A stretch of DNA of 64,000 bases from Hominiventricola filiformis. GTDB taxonomy: Bacteria; Bacillota; Clostridia; Lachnospirales; Lachnospiraceae. Shown piece by piece: positions 42,775-51,174 of this stretch; positions within the stretch are counted from its first letter, which is position 1, and every line of letters begins with the position of its first letter. The notes beneath the pieces were generated by a model that was not told where the DNA came from, did not search any database, and worked only from the letters and a program-made list of their open reading frames with translations. Both the position numbers and the translations under genes were made by a program. The stretch lies in contig NZ_JAJEPS010000007.1 of the NCBI RefSeq assembly GCF_020686965.1, positions 62,001 through 126,000 on the forward strand, in the 5' to 3' direction.

Positions 42775-44052
42775 ATGGATTTGTTTGTTTTGATTTTATC
42801 ATTCTTCGTTATGCTTTTCCTGGGAATTCCGATTGCGTTTGCACTCTGCCTGTCTTCCCTGCTGTACATGGTTCTTTACTCCAGTGTACCGCTGATCATT
42901 ATCGGACAGCAGATGTTAAAGGGTGTTGATTCCTTTACCCTTCTCGCAATTCCATTTTTCATTATCGCAGGAAGCCTGATGACGAATGGTGGTATTTCCA
43001 AGAGAATTGTTAACTTTGCAAAACAGCTGGTAGGCTGGATGCCGGGTGGACTTGCAGTCGTAGATATTGTTGCATCTATGATTTTCGCAGCTATGACCGG
43101 TGCAGGCGCAGCAACCACCGCAGCAGTTGGTGGTATGATGATTCCTCATATGGAAGAAGAAGGATATGACCCTGGATTCGCAAGTGCTATTCAGGCAATG
43201 GGTGGTGTGTTCGGACCGATTATCCCGCCGAGTACCCTGATGGTATTGTATGCTGTAGCATCCGGCGAATCTGTTGGAGGAATGTTCCTGGGCGGTATTC
43301 TTCCGGGACTCTATCTTGGACTGGTTCTGATCATCGTAGTTGTTATGATGTGTAAGAAAAAAGGTTACGGCGGCGGTGCAAAATTTGATGGAAAAGCATT
43401 CGTCAAAGCAACCGTAGATGCATTCTGGGCACTGCTTGCTCCGATCATCATTCTTGGTGGTATCTATTCCGGTATCATGACTCCTACCGAGTCTTCCGCA
43501 GTATGCTGTTTCTACTGTATGATCGTAGGTCTCTTTATTTACAGAGAGCTGAGTGTAAAAGATCTGGTAAAAGTAGTAGCAGAAGGTGTTAAGAGTTCCG
43601 CAGGTATCATGCTGATCGTAGCAGCAACTCAGGTATTTGGATGGGTACTGACCCGTGCACAGATTCCGCAGACGATTGCCAAGATGTTCACCGAGAACGT
43701 AAGCAACGGTACCGTATTCCTGTTCGCTGTCTGCCTGATTCTTCTGGTAGCAGGATGTTTCATCGATGCAGTTCCGGCTCTGCTGATTTTTGCACCGATC
43801 TTCTGCCCGACAGCTCAGGCTTATGGACTGAACATGGTTCATTTCGGTGTTGTTATGGTCGTAGTTCTCTGTATCGGTCTTGCAACTCCGCCGGTAGGTA
43901 TTAACCTTTATGTAGCATCCAGTGTTGGCGGTCAGCCGGTACATAAGATCATTCCGCATCTGCCGATTCCGCTTCTGACGATTGCAATCGCAACGATCGT
44001 TTTGATCCTTTGCCCGCCAATCGTAACACTGCTTCCGACTCTGTTCGGCTAA
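42775..44052 (+). CDS. dctM: TRAP transporter large membrane subunit (DctM family)
   Basis: The 425-aa large permease of a tripartite ATP-independent periplasmic-type transporter, using a sodium or proton gradient to import an organic acid. About 12 helices are visible. Conserved DctM segments are FFIIAGSLMTNGGISKRIVNFA, MTGAGAATTAAVGGMMIPHMEEEGYDPGFASAIQAMGGVFGPIIPPS, APIIILGGIYSGIMTPTESSAV and LATPPVGINLYVAS. GAGGTGA lies 6 nt before the ATG. It is the first gene of the operon, although in most TRAP operons it is last; dctP follows by 51 nt. Confidence 0.93.
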   Translation: MDLFVLILSFFVMLFLGIPIAFALCLSSLLYMVLYSSVPLIIIGQQMLKGVDSFTLLAIPFFIIAGSLMTNGGISKRIVNFAKQLVGWMPGGLAVVDIVASMIFAAMTGAGAATTAAVGGMMIPHMEEEGYDPGFASAIQAMGGVFGPIIPPSTLMVLYAVASGESVGGMFLGGILPGLYLGLVLIIVVVMMCKKKGYGGGAKFDGKAFVKATVDAFWALLAPIIILGGIYSGIMTPTESSAVCCFYCMIVGLFIYRELSVKDLVKVVAEGVKSSAGIMLIVAATQVFGWVLTRAQIPQTIAKMFTENVSNGTVFLFAVCLILLVAGCFIDAVPALLIFAPIFCPTAQAYGLNMVHFGVVMVVVLCIGLATPPVGINLYVASSVGGQPVHKIIPHLPIPLLTIAIATIVLILCPPIVTLLPTLFG

Positions 44053-44103
44053 TACACAGTATTTAAATTTGAAAAAATGATATATGAAAAGGAGATTACA
44101 ACA

Positions 44104-45186
44104 ATGAAAAAGAGATTAATCGCACTTAGCCTGGTACTGGCAATGGCTGCAACCGCAACTGCATGTGGAGGAAGCAAATCTGACAGCGCAGCAGCTGACA
44201 CAAGCGCAGCAAGCGACAGCGCAGACGCATCTGCTGATTCTGCTGATGCTTCCACAGAGGGGGGAGTAACCGGAGATTACAGAGAGCTTTCTCTGTTCGC
44301 TGGTTCTATTCCGGAGAACACCCCGACTGGTGGTGCACTGGCAGCTATGGCTGATTACATCAACGAGAATTCCAACGGAACTCTGAACGCAATTGCTTAC
44401 TATGATACTGCACTTGGTGATGCTACTTCCATGGTACAGGGACTGCAGCAGGGAACTGTAGATATCGGAGTATCCGGTACTGCATATTTCTCTGGTCTGA
44501 ACCCTGAGATCGAAGTATTCCAGCTTCCGTTCCTGTTCGAGGATCTGGAGACTGCACGTAAAGCAACCTCCGGCGCAGCAGCTGAGAAGATCAATGCAGA
44601 TATGGAGCAGTATGGTGTCGTAGGACTTTCCTTCTGGGAGAACGGCTTCCGTGAGCTGTCCAATGACATCAGAGAGGTTAAGACTCCGGATGATCTGAAA
44701 GGAATCAAGATGAGAGTTCTTCCGGCTGAGGTTCAGCAGAAGACATGGGAGGCTCTTGGTGTTCAGACTACTGCTATGGATGCTTCCGAGCTGTACACCG
44801 GACTTCAGACTGGTATCATCGATGCACAGGACAACCCGCTGCATGAGATCGTATCCCGTAAACTTTACGAGGTTCAGCCGTATGTCAGCCTGACAGACGC
44901 TACCTACACTCCTTTCTACATGGCAGCAAGCAAACTTACCTGGGATGAACTGTCTGAGTCTCAGCAGGCTCTGATCAAAGAGGCAGCTGAGGTAGGCCGT
45001 GAGAAACAGTTCGAGCTGACTGACGCAGCACAGGCTGAGGCTCTTCAGACTCTGAAAGATAACGGCGTAACTGTAACTGAGGATGTTGATAAAGAGGCAT
45101 TCAAGGCTATCGCTGAGCAGCAGTGGACTGTATTCACAGATGCTTGTGGAACTGAGCTTCTTGACATGGTACAGGCTGGAGAATAA
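44104..45186 (+). CDS. dctP: TRAP transporter substrate-binding lipoprotein (DctP family)
   Basis: A 360-aa extracytoplasmic solute-binding protein. MKKRLIALSLVLAMAATATACG is a lipoprotein signal with Cys at the TAC|G lipobox, followed by an alanine/serine/aspartate linker (residues 25-55) that tethers it to the membrane. The binding domain shows the DctP motifs GGALAAMADYINENSNG, LGDATSMVQGLQQGTVDIGV, LPFLFEDLETARK and DDLKGIKMRVLPAEVQ; the arginine in KMRV normally clamps the substrate carboxylate. This implies an organic acid ligand. AAAGGAG precedes the ATG. I use ATG 44104 rather than the upstream open frame. Confidence 0.93.
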   Translation: MKKRLIALSLVLAMAATATACGGSKSDSAAADTSAASDSADASADSADASTEGGVTGDYRELSLFAGSIPENTPTGGALAAMADYINENSNGTLNAIAYYDTALGDATSMVQGLQQGTVDIGVSGTAYFSGLNPEIEVFQLPFLFEDLETARKATSGAAAEKINADMEQYGVVGLSFWENGFRELSNDIREVKTPDDLKGIKMRVLPAEVQQKTWEALGVQTTAMDASELYTGLQTGIIDAQDNPLHEIVSRKLYEVQPYVSLTDATYTPFYMAASKLTWDELSESQQALIKEAAEVGREKQFELTDAAQAEALQTLKDNGVTVTEDVDKEAFKAIAEQQWTVFTDACGTELLDMVQAGE

Positions 45187-45221
45187 GTATTAACTGATTT
45201 CCAGAAAAGGGGTACACATAT

Positions 45222-45902
45222 ATGAGACGTATTGTGGATTTAACTCTTCCGATTGAAGAGCACTGGCGTTACGGAATCAAAATTTTGCCGGGTAAAACCC
45301 ATGCAAATGGTGATCCGTGGCAGAACGTAAGTTATAATCTGGAGTCTCACTGGTTCACCCATATTGATTTTCCGCTTCATTTTGATCCGAACGGAAAGAC
45401 ATCGGATGACTATCCGCTTCAGGACTGGGCAATCACAGATTGCCTGGTTCTGGATTTCTCAGATTGCGGAGACAATACGGCAATTACTGGAGAGATGCTG
45501 GAAAAGGCGAATGAAAAATACAAAGACAAACATTTTGACAGCCTTCTGATCCGTACGGACCGCGGCAGAAAAGTGGATTGGAAGACGACAGAATTCTGGG
45601 ATACCTCACCGTATCTGACAGAGGATGCCGGAATCTGGATTAAAAATTATAACCCGAAGGTAGTGGGCTATGATTTCCCGCAGGATTATGCGATTCGTGA
45701 AATCCGTACCATGAAACCGGGACAGCCAATCATTCAGCCAGTACATGAGCATGTGCTGAAAGAGGGGAAGATTCTTCAGATCGAGTATATGACAGATCTG
45801 TGGAAGATCGGCTCTGACACCTGTCAGCTGGTTGCGCTTCCTCTGAAACTGATGCATGCTGATGGCGGACAGATCCGCGTGGTTGCAGTGGTTGAAGAAT
45901 AG
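45222..45902 (+). CDS. cyclase family metal-dependent hydrolase (first copy)
   Basis: A 226-aa protein of the cyclase family (PF04199), which includes kynurenine formamidase and isatin hydrolase. These use Mn or Zn to hydrolyse formamides or cyclic amides. The motif SHWFTHIDFPLHFDPNGKT keeps the metal ligands H-x3-H-x-D-x3-H, but the usual Gly before Thr-His is Phe and a Trp is inserted by substitution. Other shared segments are VDLTLPIEEHWR and VGYDFPQDYAIREI. It lies between dctP (35 nt) and dctQ (13 nt) inside the transporter operon and is about one-third identical by eye to the second copy. Substrate unknown. Confidence 0.82.
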   Translation: MRRIVDLTLPIEEHWRYGIKILPGKTHANGDPWQNVSYNLESHWFTHIDFPLHFDPNGKTSDDYPLQDWAITDCLVLDFSDCGDNTAITGEMLEKANEKYKDKHFDSLLIRTDRGRKVDWKTTEFWDTSPYLTEDAGIWIKNYNPKVVGYDFPQDYAIREIRTMKPGQPIIQPVHEHVLKEGKILQIEYMTDLWKIGSDTCQLVALPLKLMHADGGQIRVVAVVEE

Positions 45903-45915
45903 GAGAACTGAGAAT

Positions 45916-46410
45916 ATGAAAAACGCTCTTGATAAATTTGTTTCAGGACTGAATTTCATCTTCGGAATTGTAGGAATTATCATGGTATTTATTGCTACGT
46001 ATGCAGTACTGGCAAGAAATGTCCTGATTGTTTCCACTCCGTGGAGTGATGAGCTTCTGAAGCTCCTCTTCGTATGGTCCATCTATGTTGGATCTGCAAT
46101 TCTGTTTATGAATGACGGACTGATCTCCCTGACACTCGTTGAGGATGGATACAAAGAAAAGAAACCGGTTGTATACGGCGTGCTGAAAGCAATTCAGTAT
46201 ATTGCAGCAATTGGTATCTGCGGCCTGGTTACTTCCCAGCTGTTTACCATCGTTGGTACTCAGATGAACACCGGAGAGGCTACCACCGTTCTAAAATACC
46301 CGCTGTGGGTAATGAACCTTGGAATGCTTCTTGGACTTGCCCTGATTGTAATCCTCGGAGTCGTAAAACTGATTGGTTTAAAAGAATATTTCGTGAAGAA
46401 GGCAGCATAA
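45916..46410 (+). CDS. dctQ: TRAP transporter small membrane subunit (DctQ family)
   Basis: A 164-aa protein with four helices: FIFGIVGIIMVFIATYAVLARN, SDELLKLLFVWSIYVGSAILF, GVLKAIQYIAAIGICGLVTSQ and LGMLLGLALIVILGVVKLIG. The PWSDELLKLLFVWSIYVGSA stretch matches the DctQ signature W-x-(D/E)-E. It pairs with DctM to form the permease. I use ATG 45916, after AGGAG (45901-45905). Its position between two cyclase-family genes, separated from dctM by two genes, is unusual and ties the hydrolases to transport. Confidence 0.9.
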   Translation: MKNALDKFVSGLNFIFGIVGIIMVFIATYAVLARNVLIVSTPWSDELLKLLFVWSIYVGSAILFMNDGLISLTLVEDGYKEKKPVVYGVLKAIQYIAAIGICGLVTSQLFTIVGTQMNTGEATTVLKYPLWVMNLGMLLGLALIVILGVVKLIGLKEYFVKKAA

Positions 46411-46413
46411 GAG

Positions 46414-47109
46414 ATGAAAAAATATATTGATTTGACATTGCCGATTGTCCCGCACTGGAGATGCCTGCATGAGGATGAAATCATCGAAAAATGCTCTACT
46501 GACAAGGGAGATCCGGCAAGTGTAACCAGATTCCCGCTGCAGACCCACTGGTATACGCACATTGATGCGCCGATTCATCAGTTTGCAGGCGGTAAGACAC
46601 TGAATGATTTTCCGCTGTCTTCCCTGTTCGGAAAGGCAACGATCCTGGATGTCAGCTATGTAAAAGACAATCAGGAGATCACCGCTGAAATGCTGAAAGA
46701 AGCGCTTGGTGATGATGAACCGACCAAGATCATTCTCATCAAGACCTGCTGGGAAGATTCCAGAGGTGTGGAGAATGCATTCAATTTCTGGCAGTCTCAT
46801 GATTACTGGGATGAAGCTCCGTATATGTCCAAAGAAGCAGCTGACTGGCTAACTTCCCTGAAACCGGACGTGATCGGATTCGATTTTCCTCAGGATTATG
46901 ACATCAGAAAACTGCGTTTTGGCGTAGATGAGCGTCATTGCTATCTGACGACTCATCGTCATTGTCTGAAATATGATATTATGATGATCGAGTACATGCA
47001 TAATATGAGAGAAGTGAAAGACAAATTCGTAGAGTTTGTAGGACTTCCAACTGCTCTTGAAAATGCAAATGGTGCACAGATCCGCTGCGTAGCCATCACA
47101 GAAGAATAA
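46414..47109 (+). CDS. cyclase family metal-dependent hydrolase (second copy)
   Basis: A 231-aa cyclase-family protein (PF04199). The metal motif is THWYTHIDAPIHQFAGGKT, again H-x3-H-x-D-x3-H with Trp-Tyr where many relatives have x-Gly. It shares with the first copy the segments IDLTLPI-x2-HWR, GFDFPQDYDIRKLR, IEYM and NGAQIRCVAITEE, but the middle (GDDEPTKIILIKTCWEDSRGVENAFNFW) differs. The two could be a hetero-oligomer or act on successive substrates. It starts 3 nt after dctQ with only a weak AAGAG, so it likely depends on coupled translation. A terminator ends the operon. Confidence 0.82.
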   Translation: MKKYIDLTLPIVPHWRCLHEDEIIEKCSTDKGDPASVTRFPLQTHWYTHIDAPIHQFAGGKTLNDFPLSSLFGKATILDVSYVKDNQEITAEMLKEALGDDEPTKIILIKTCWEDSRGVENAFNFWQSHDYWDEAPYMSKEAADWLTSLKPDVIGFDFPQDYDIRKLRFGVDERHCYLTTHRHCLKYDIMMIEYMHNMREVKDKFVEFVGLPTALENANGAQIRCVAITEE

Positions 47110-47113
47110 TGAT

Positions 47114-47157
47114 AAAAAAATTCCGCAGTTCCGGTTTCCCGGCCTGCGGAATTTTTT
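47114..47157. terminator. bidirectional terminator between the TRAP/cyclase operon and glnN
   Basis: AAAAAAATTCCGCAG pairs with CTGCGGAATTTTTT, with an inner CCGG/CCGG. Tracts on both sides serve the two convergent operons. Confidence 0.9.
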
Positions 47158-47188
47158 GTCCTCTGCACGGACAGACAGTGCAGAGGAC
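47158..47188. repeat. second perfect hairpin beside the terminator
   Basis: GTCCTCTGCAC and GTGCAGAGGAC pair perfectly (11 bp) around a 9-nt loop, 12 nt before the 3' end of glnN. There is no T-tract, so it is not a classic terminator; it may protect the glnN mRNA 3' end or slow polymerase before the terminator. Confidence 0.7.
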
Positions 47189-47199
47189 GTATCTGTTTC

Positions 47200-49311
47200 T
47201 TATACTTCAAACATCAGGTCACCATAGGAAGGCATCGGCCATACTTCCTTATCAACCAGCATTTCCAGACTGTCGATAGGACTTCTCAGAGCGTCCATGG
47301 CAGTCATTACATGATCGTGATAATAATGTGCACGTTCTTCGTTATCCTGAATGCCGGAAGCCTCAGCGGTCACTTTGCGGAGTACCCGGACAGCGGCATT
47401 GGCTTCGTTGAGCAGGGACATGATATCTCTGAGCAGTTCGGACTGAACGGTCGGAGCCACGTCAATCGCTTTCAGAGACTGAATGATACCGGACAGTGTA
47501 CCGGTGTATTCGATGACAGCCGGAAGAATCTGTTTTACAGTCATATCAATCATGGTCAGCGCTTCGATGTTTACGGCTTTATTGTAACTCTCGTATTTGA
47601 TCTCGGCACGGGAGTGAAGCTCTGCGGCGTTAAATACATGGAACCGCTCAAACATCTGGATGGATTTATCCGTTACCAGGGCCGGGATAGCGTCTACCAT
47701 GGATTTCAGATTCGGCAGACCACGGCGTTTTGCTTCTTCCACCCATTCCTCAGAATATCCGTTGCCTCCGAAGATGATCTTCTGATGCTCAGAAATATAC
47801 TGGATGGTCAGGTCATGCAGTGCAGTATCGAAATCTTCTGCTTTTTCAAGAATGTCGCAGGCGTCTGCGAATGCCTCTGCAACGATGGTGTTGATGACAA
47901 CGGTGGAGTGGGTTACGGAGTCTCTGGAACCAACCATACGGAACTCAAATTTATTATTGGTAAACGCAAAGGGTGATGTACGGTTTCTGTCGGTGGCATC
48001 CTTGGTAAAGTCCGGGAGTGTCTTTACACCAGTATGGAGTTTGTGGCCTCTCAGACTGTGAGTGGCATTTCCGGTACTTAAGAGCTGCGCCAGAACATCG
48101 TCCAGCTGTTCTCCGAGGAAGACGGAGACGATGGCTGGAGGAGCTTCATGAGCACCCAGACGATGGTCGTTTCCTACATTTGCAGCAGACTCACGGAGAA
48201 GATCTGCATGAATATCAACCGCCTTCAGGATGCAGGCGAGAATCAGCAGGAACTGGCGGTTCTCGTGGGGGCGTTTGCCCGGATCAAGAAGATTGATGCC
48301 GTCATCGGTGGTCAGGGACCAGTTGTTATGTTTACCGGATCCATTGACACCGGCAAAGGGTTTCTCATGGAGCAGGCAGACCAGACCCTGCTGTGCTGCG
48401 ACTCTCTTTAAGGTCTGCATCATAATCTGGTTATGGTCTGCAGCGACATTGGCCTCGGCGTAGATCGGAGCAAGCTCATGCTGGGCAGGAGCCACCTCGT
48501 TATGCTGGGTCTTGGCTGGGACGCCCATTTTCCAGAGCTCTTCGTTGACCTGTCTCATGTAACCGCCGACTCTCTGACGGAGGGTTCCGAAGTAATGATC
48601 GTCAAGCTCCTGTCCCTTCGGCGGCATGGCGCCGAACAGGGTACGGCCGGTATAGATCAGGTCTTTTCTCTGCAAATATTTATTACGGTCAATCAGGAAA
48701 TACTCCTGCTCGGCGCCGATGGAGGGTACTACCTTGCGGGATGTAGTGTTTCCAAAAAGCCGAAGGAGACGTAAAGACTGCTCCTGAACAGCCTCCATGG
48801 AACGCAGAAGTGGAGTCTTCTGATCCAGTGCTTCACCGGTGAAGGAACAGAATGCGGTGGGAATACAGAGAATGGCACCTGCAGCATCCTCACGGATAAA
48901 AGCAGGGGAAGTGCAGTCCCATGTAGTGTATCCTCTTGCCTCAAAAGTTGCGCGCAGTCCGCCGGAGGGGAAAGACGAGGCATCCGGTTCGCCCTTGATC
49001 AGGTCTTTTCCGGAGAACTCCATAAGGACGGAGCCTTCCTCGTTGGGCGGAGTGATGAAGGAGTCATGCTTCTCAGCCGTAAAACCGGTCAGAGGCTGAA
49101 ACCAGTGAGTATAATGGGTTGCCCCTTTTTCAATGGCCCATTTCTTGATGGCTGCTGCAACCACATCAGCAATGGCCGGATCCAGTTCTTTTCTTCCTTC
49201 GATTGTTTTTTTCAGTTCATAGTAGACACTTTTGGGAAGGTACTGTCTCATAGCCTTGTCGTTGAATACATTTGTTCCGAAGATATCCATGATTGAATTC
49301 GTATTTTCCAT
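47200..49311 (-). CDS. glnN: glutamine synthetase type III
   Basis: GSIII makes glutamine from glutamate, ammonia and ATP and is the common form in Clostridia and Bacteroidetes. The 703-aa length and family segments fit: THYTHWFQPLTGFTAEKHDSFI, KGEPDASSFPSGGLRATFEARGYT, KTQHNEVAPAQHELAPIYAEAN (metal-binding Glu and His), and HEKPFAGVNGSGKHNNWSL. AAAGGA precedes the ATG. The gene is monocistronic, with a promoter candidate at 49381-49409. No GlnR/TnrA site or glnB gene was recognised nearby, so nitrogen control is not visible. Confidence 0.96.
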   Translation of the reverse strand: MENTNSIMDIFGTNVFNDKAMRQYLPKSVYYELKKTIEGRKELDPAIADVVAAAIKKWAIEKGATHYTHWFQPLTGFTAEKHDSFITPPNEEGSVLMEFSGKDLIKGEPDASSFPSGGLRATFEARGYTTWDCTSPAFIREDAAGAILCIPTAFCSFTGEALDQKTPLLRSMEAVQEQSLRLLRLFGNTTSRKVVPSIGAEQEYFLIDRNKYLQRKDLIYTGRTLFGAMPPKGQELDDHYFGTLRQRVGGYMRQVNEELWKMGVPAKTQHNEVAPAQHELAPIYAEANVAADHNQIMMQTLKRVAAQQGLVCLLHEKPFAGVNGSGKHNNWSLTTDDGINLLDPGKRPHENRQFLLILACILKAVDIHADLLRESAANVGNDHRLGAHEAPPAIVSVFLGEQLDDVLAQLLSTGNATHSLRGHKLHTGVKTLPDFTKDATDRNRTSPFAFTNNKFEFRMVGSRDSVTHSTVVINTIVAEAFADACDILEKAEDFDTALHDLTIQYISEHQKIIFGGNGYSEEWVEEAKRRGLPNLKSMVDAIPALVTDKSIQMFERFHVFNAAELHSRAEIKYESYNKAVNIEALTMIDMTVKQILPAVIEYTGTLSGIIQSLKAIDVAPTVQSELLRDIMSLLNEANAAVRVLRKVTAEASGIQDNEERAHYYHDHVMTAMDALRSPIDSLEMLVDKEVWPMPSYGDLMFEV

Positions 49312-49380
49312 AGTAATTCCTTTCTCTTGAGAGTATTAGGACTTCTTCCGCCGGATGTGATGATACCGACATTCTTCTTA

Positions 49381-49409
49381 AAGATACAATATCTGAAAAA
49401 AAAGCACAA
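49381..49409 (-). promoter_or_regulatory. candidate sigma-A promoter of glnN
   Basis: Minus-strand TTGTGC (49404-49409) and TATCTT (49381-49386), 17 bp apart, about 70 nt before the ATG. Confidence 0.5.
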
Positions 49410-49450
49410 TAGTCTTTGGGAAAAAACTTCTAATTGTAATATGCATGGAA

Positions 49451-49475
49451 AAATCCTATACTAGAAGTAGGATTT
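49451..49475. promoter_or_regulatory. inverted repeat upstream of hydF, possible Rrf2 operator
   Basis: AAATCCTA (49451-49458) and TAGGATTT (49468-49475) are perfect complements with a 9-bp spacer. The sequence TTCTAATTG occurs on both sides of it (near 49428 and 49474). It lies about 30 bp before the hydF start, and the downstream Rrf2 regulator is the obvious candidate binder. Confidence 0.4.
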
Positions 49476-49506
49476 CTAATTGATACGATGAAAGGGGAGG
49501 ATATTT

Positions 49507-50697
49507 ATGGGGATGAATGATACACCGTCGGGAGAGAGGGTGCATATTGGATTTTTCGGAAGAAGAAATGCAGGCAAATCCAGTTTGGTTAATGCCGTGA
49601 CCGGCCAGGATCTGGCTGTCGTATCGGATACCAGAGGAACGACCACTGATCCGGTCCGGAAGGCAATGGAACTCCTTCCCATGGGGCCGGTTCTCATTAT
49701 CGATACGCCGGGATTTGACGACGAAGGAACTCTTGGGGAATTAAGAGTCCGTAAGACCCGGCAGATTCTGAATAAGACGGATGTAGCCGTGCTGGTGGCA
49801 GATGTACAGGAAGGTCTGAAGACCTGCGATCAGGAACTGTTGGAGCTGTTCCGGGCAAAAGGGATTCCTTATCTTATTGCCTGGAATAAGAGTGATCTGC
49901 TGAAAGAGATTCCGGAGGCAGGGGAACAGGAAATCTACGTAAGCGCACAGGAACAGTTTCAGATCTGGGAGTTGAAAGAGAAAATTGCCCGTCTGGGGCA
50001 GGATTTTGCCGAACAGAAAGTGCTGGTGCGTGATCTTTTAAAACCGGGAGATGTAGTTGTGCTGGTCATTCCTATTGATACGGCAGCGCCGAAAGGACGG
50101 CTTATTCTGCCCCAGCAGCAGGTGATCCGGGATGTTCTGGAAGAGGGTGCATCGGCTCTTTGTGTCCGTAACACAGAGCTCACAGAAACGCTGCAGGCTT
50201 TGAAAGAGCCGCCTGCCCTGGTGATTACGGACAGCCAGGTGTTTAAAGAAGTGGATGCCAAAGTACCGGAGCATATTTTACTGACCTCTTTTTCCATTCT
50301 GATGGCCCGTTATAAAGGATTTCTGGAAGAAGCGGTTCATGGCGTGGAAGCGGTGGCAAAGCTGCAGGATGGAGACCGGGTTCTCATTGCAGAAGGCTGT
50401 ACCCATCACCGGCAGTGCGACGACATTGGCAGCGTGAAGATTCCGCGGTGGTTACGGAATTACACAGGCCGAGAGGTGGAGATTGTGACCTGTTCCGGTA
50501 CGGAATTTCCGGAGGATCTGTCCCCCTATGCAATGGTCATTCACTGCGGCGGCTGCATGCTCAATGAGCGGGAAGTCCGTTACCGGATGAAATGCGCCCA
50601 GGATCAGGGTGTACCATTTACCAATTACGGAATTGCCATTGCAGAAATGCAGGGAATTTTAAGAAGAAGTATCAAAGTGTTAAATAAGGAAATATAA
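49507..50697 (+). CDS. hydF: [FeFe]-hydrogenase H-cluster maturation GTPase HydF
   Basis: HydF is the scaffold GTPase on which the two-iron part of the hydrogenase H-cluster is assembled by HydE and HydG. The 396-aa protein has an N-terminal G domain (GRRNAGKSSLVNAV, DTRGTTTDP, IDTPGFDD, NKSD), a central dimerisation domain and a C-terminal cluster-binding domain with Cys298-x-His300 and His346-Cys347-x2-Cys350, the CxH...HCxxC signature. AGGGGAGG lies before the ATG. HydE, HydG and the hydrogenase itself are not in the window. The Rrf2 regulator follows by 13 nt. Confidence 0.94.
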   Translation: MGMNDTPSGERVHIGFFGRRNAGKSSLVNAVTGQDLAVVSDTRGTTTDPVRKAMELLPMGPVLIIDTPGFDDEGTLGELRVRKTRQILNKTDVAVLVADVQEGLKTCDQELLELFRAKGIPYLIAWNKSDLLKEIPEAGEQEIYVSAQEQFQIWELKEKIARLGQDFAEQKVLVRDLLKPGDVVVLVIPIDTAAPKGRLILPQQQVIRDVLEEGASALCVRNTELTETLQALKEPPALVITDSQVFKEVDAKVPEHILLTSFSILMARYKGFLEEAVHGVEAVAKLQDGDRVLIAEGCTHHRQCDDIGSVKIPRWLRNYTGREVEIVTCSGTEFPEDLSPYAMVIHCGGCMLNEREVRYRMKCAQDQGVPFTNYGIAIAEMQGILRRSIKVLNKEI

Positions 50698-50710
50698 GGA
50701 GTAGACAGAC

Positions 50711-51145
50711 GTGAAAATATCGACAAGAGGAAGATATGCACTTCGGATGATGCTGGATATGGCACTTGCTGATTCCGGAAAACCGGTGCGGGTAAAAGAG
50801 ATTGCCGAGCGACAGGAGATTTCAGAAAAATATATGGAGCAGATTATGTCCATTCTGAACAAGGCTGGATTTGTACGGAGTGTCCGTGGCCCTCAGGGAG
50901 GTTATTTCCTGACCAGAAAGCCGGAAGAGTATACAGTAGGCATGATTCTCAGACTGACAGAAGGAAGCTTAAGTCCGGTGGACTGTCTGGACGAAGGAGC
51001 AGAGAACTGCCCACGGCAGGAAAGCTGTGTGACATTTATCCTGTGGAAACAGCTGAATGATGCCATTCGTGGTGTGGTAGATAAGGTAACACTTCAGGAT
51101 CTGGTAGACTGGAGTCAGGTACAGGGGCAGGACTACTGTATATGA
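50711..51145 (+). CDS. Rrf2/IscR family transcriptional regulator
   Basis: A 144-aa winged-helix regulator starting with GTG at 50711. The N-terminal segment KISTRGRYALRMMLDMA and the recognition part ISEKYMEQIMSILNKAGFVRSVRGPQGGYFL are classic Rrf2. Three cysteines, C92-x7-C100-x5-C106 (DCLDEGAENCPRQESC), are placed as in IscR, so it probably binds an iron-sulfur cluster and senses cluster supply, oxygen or nitric oxide. Neighbouring hydF, an Fe-S scaffold, makes an Fe-S regulon likely. No isc or suf gene is adjacent. Confidence 0.9.
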   Translation: MKISTRGRYALRMMLDMALADSGKPVRVKEIAERQEISEKYMEQIMSILNKAGFVRSVRGPQGGYFLTRKPEEYTVGMILRLTEGSLSPVDCLDEGAENCPRQESCVTFILWKQLNDAIRGVVDKVTLQDLVDWSQVQGQDYCI

Positions 51146-51174
51146 TATCAGAGGAAAAAAGAAGGAGCCACACA

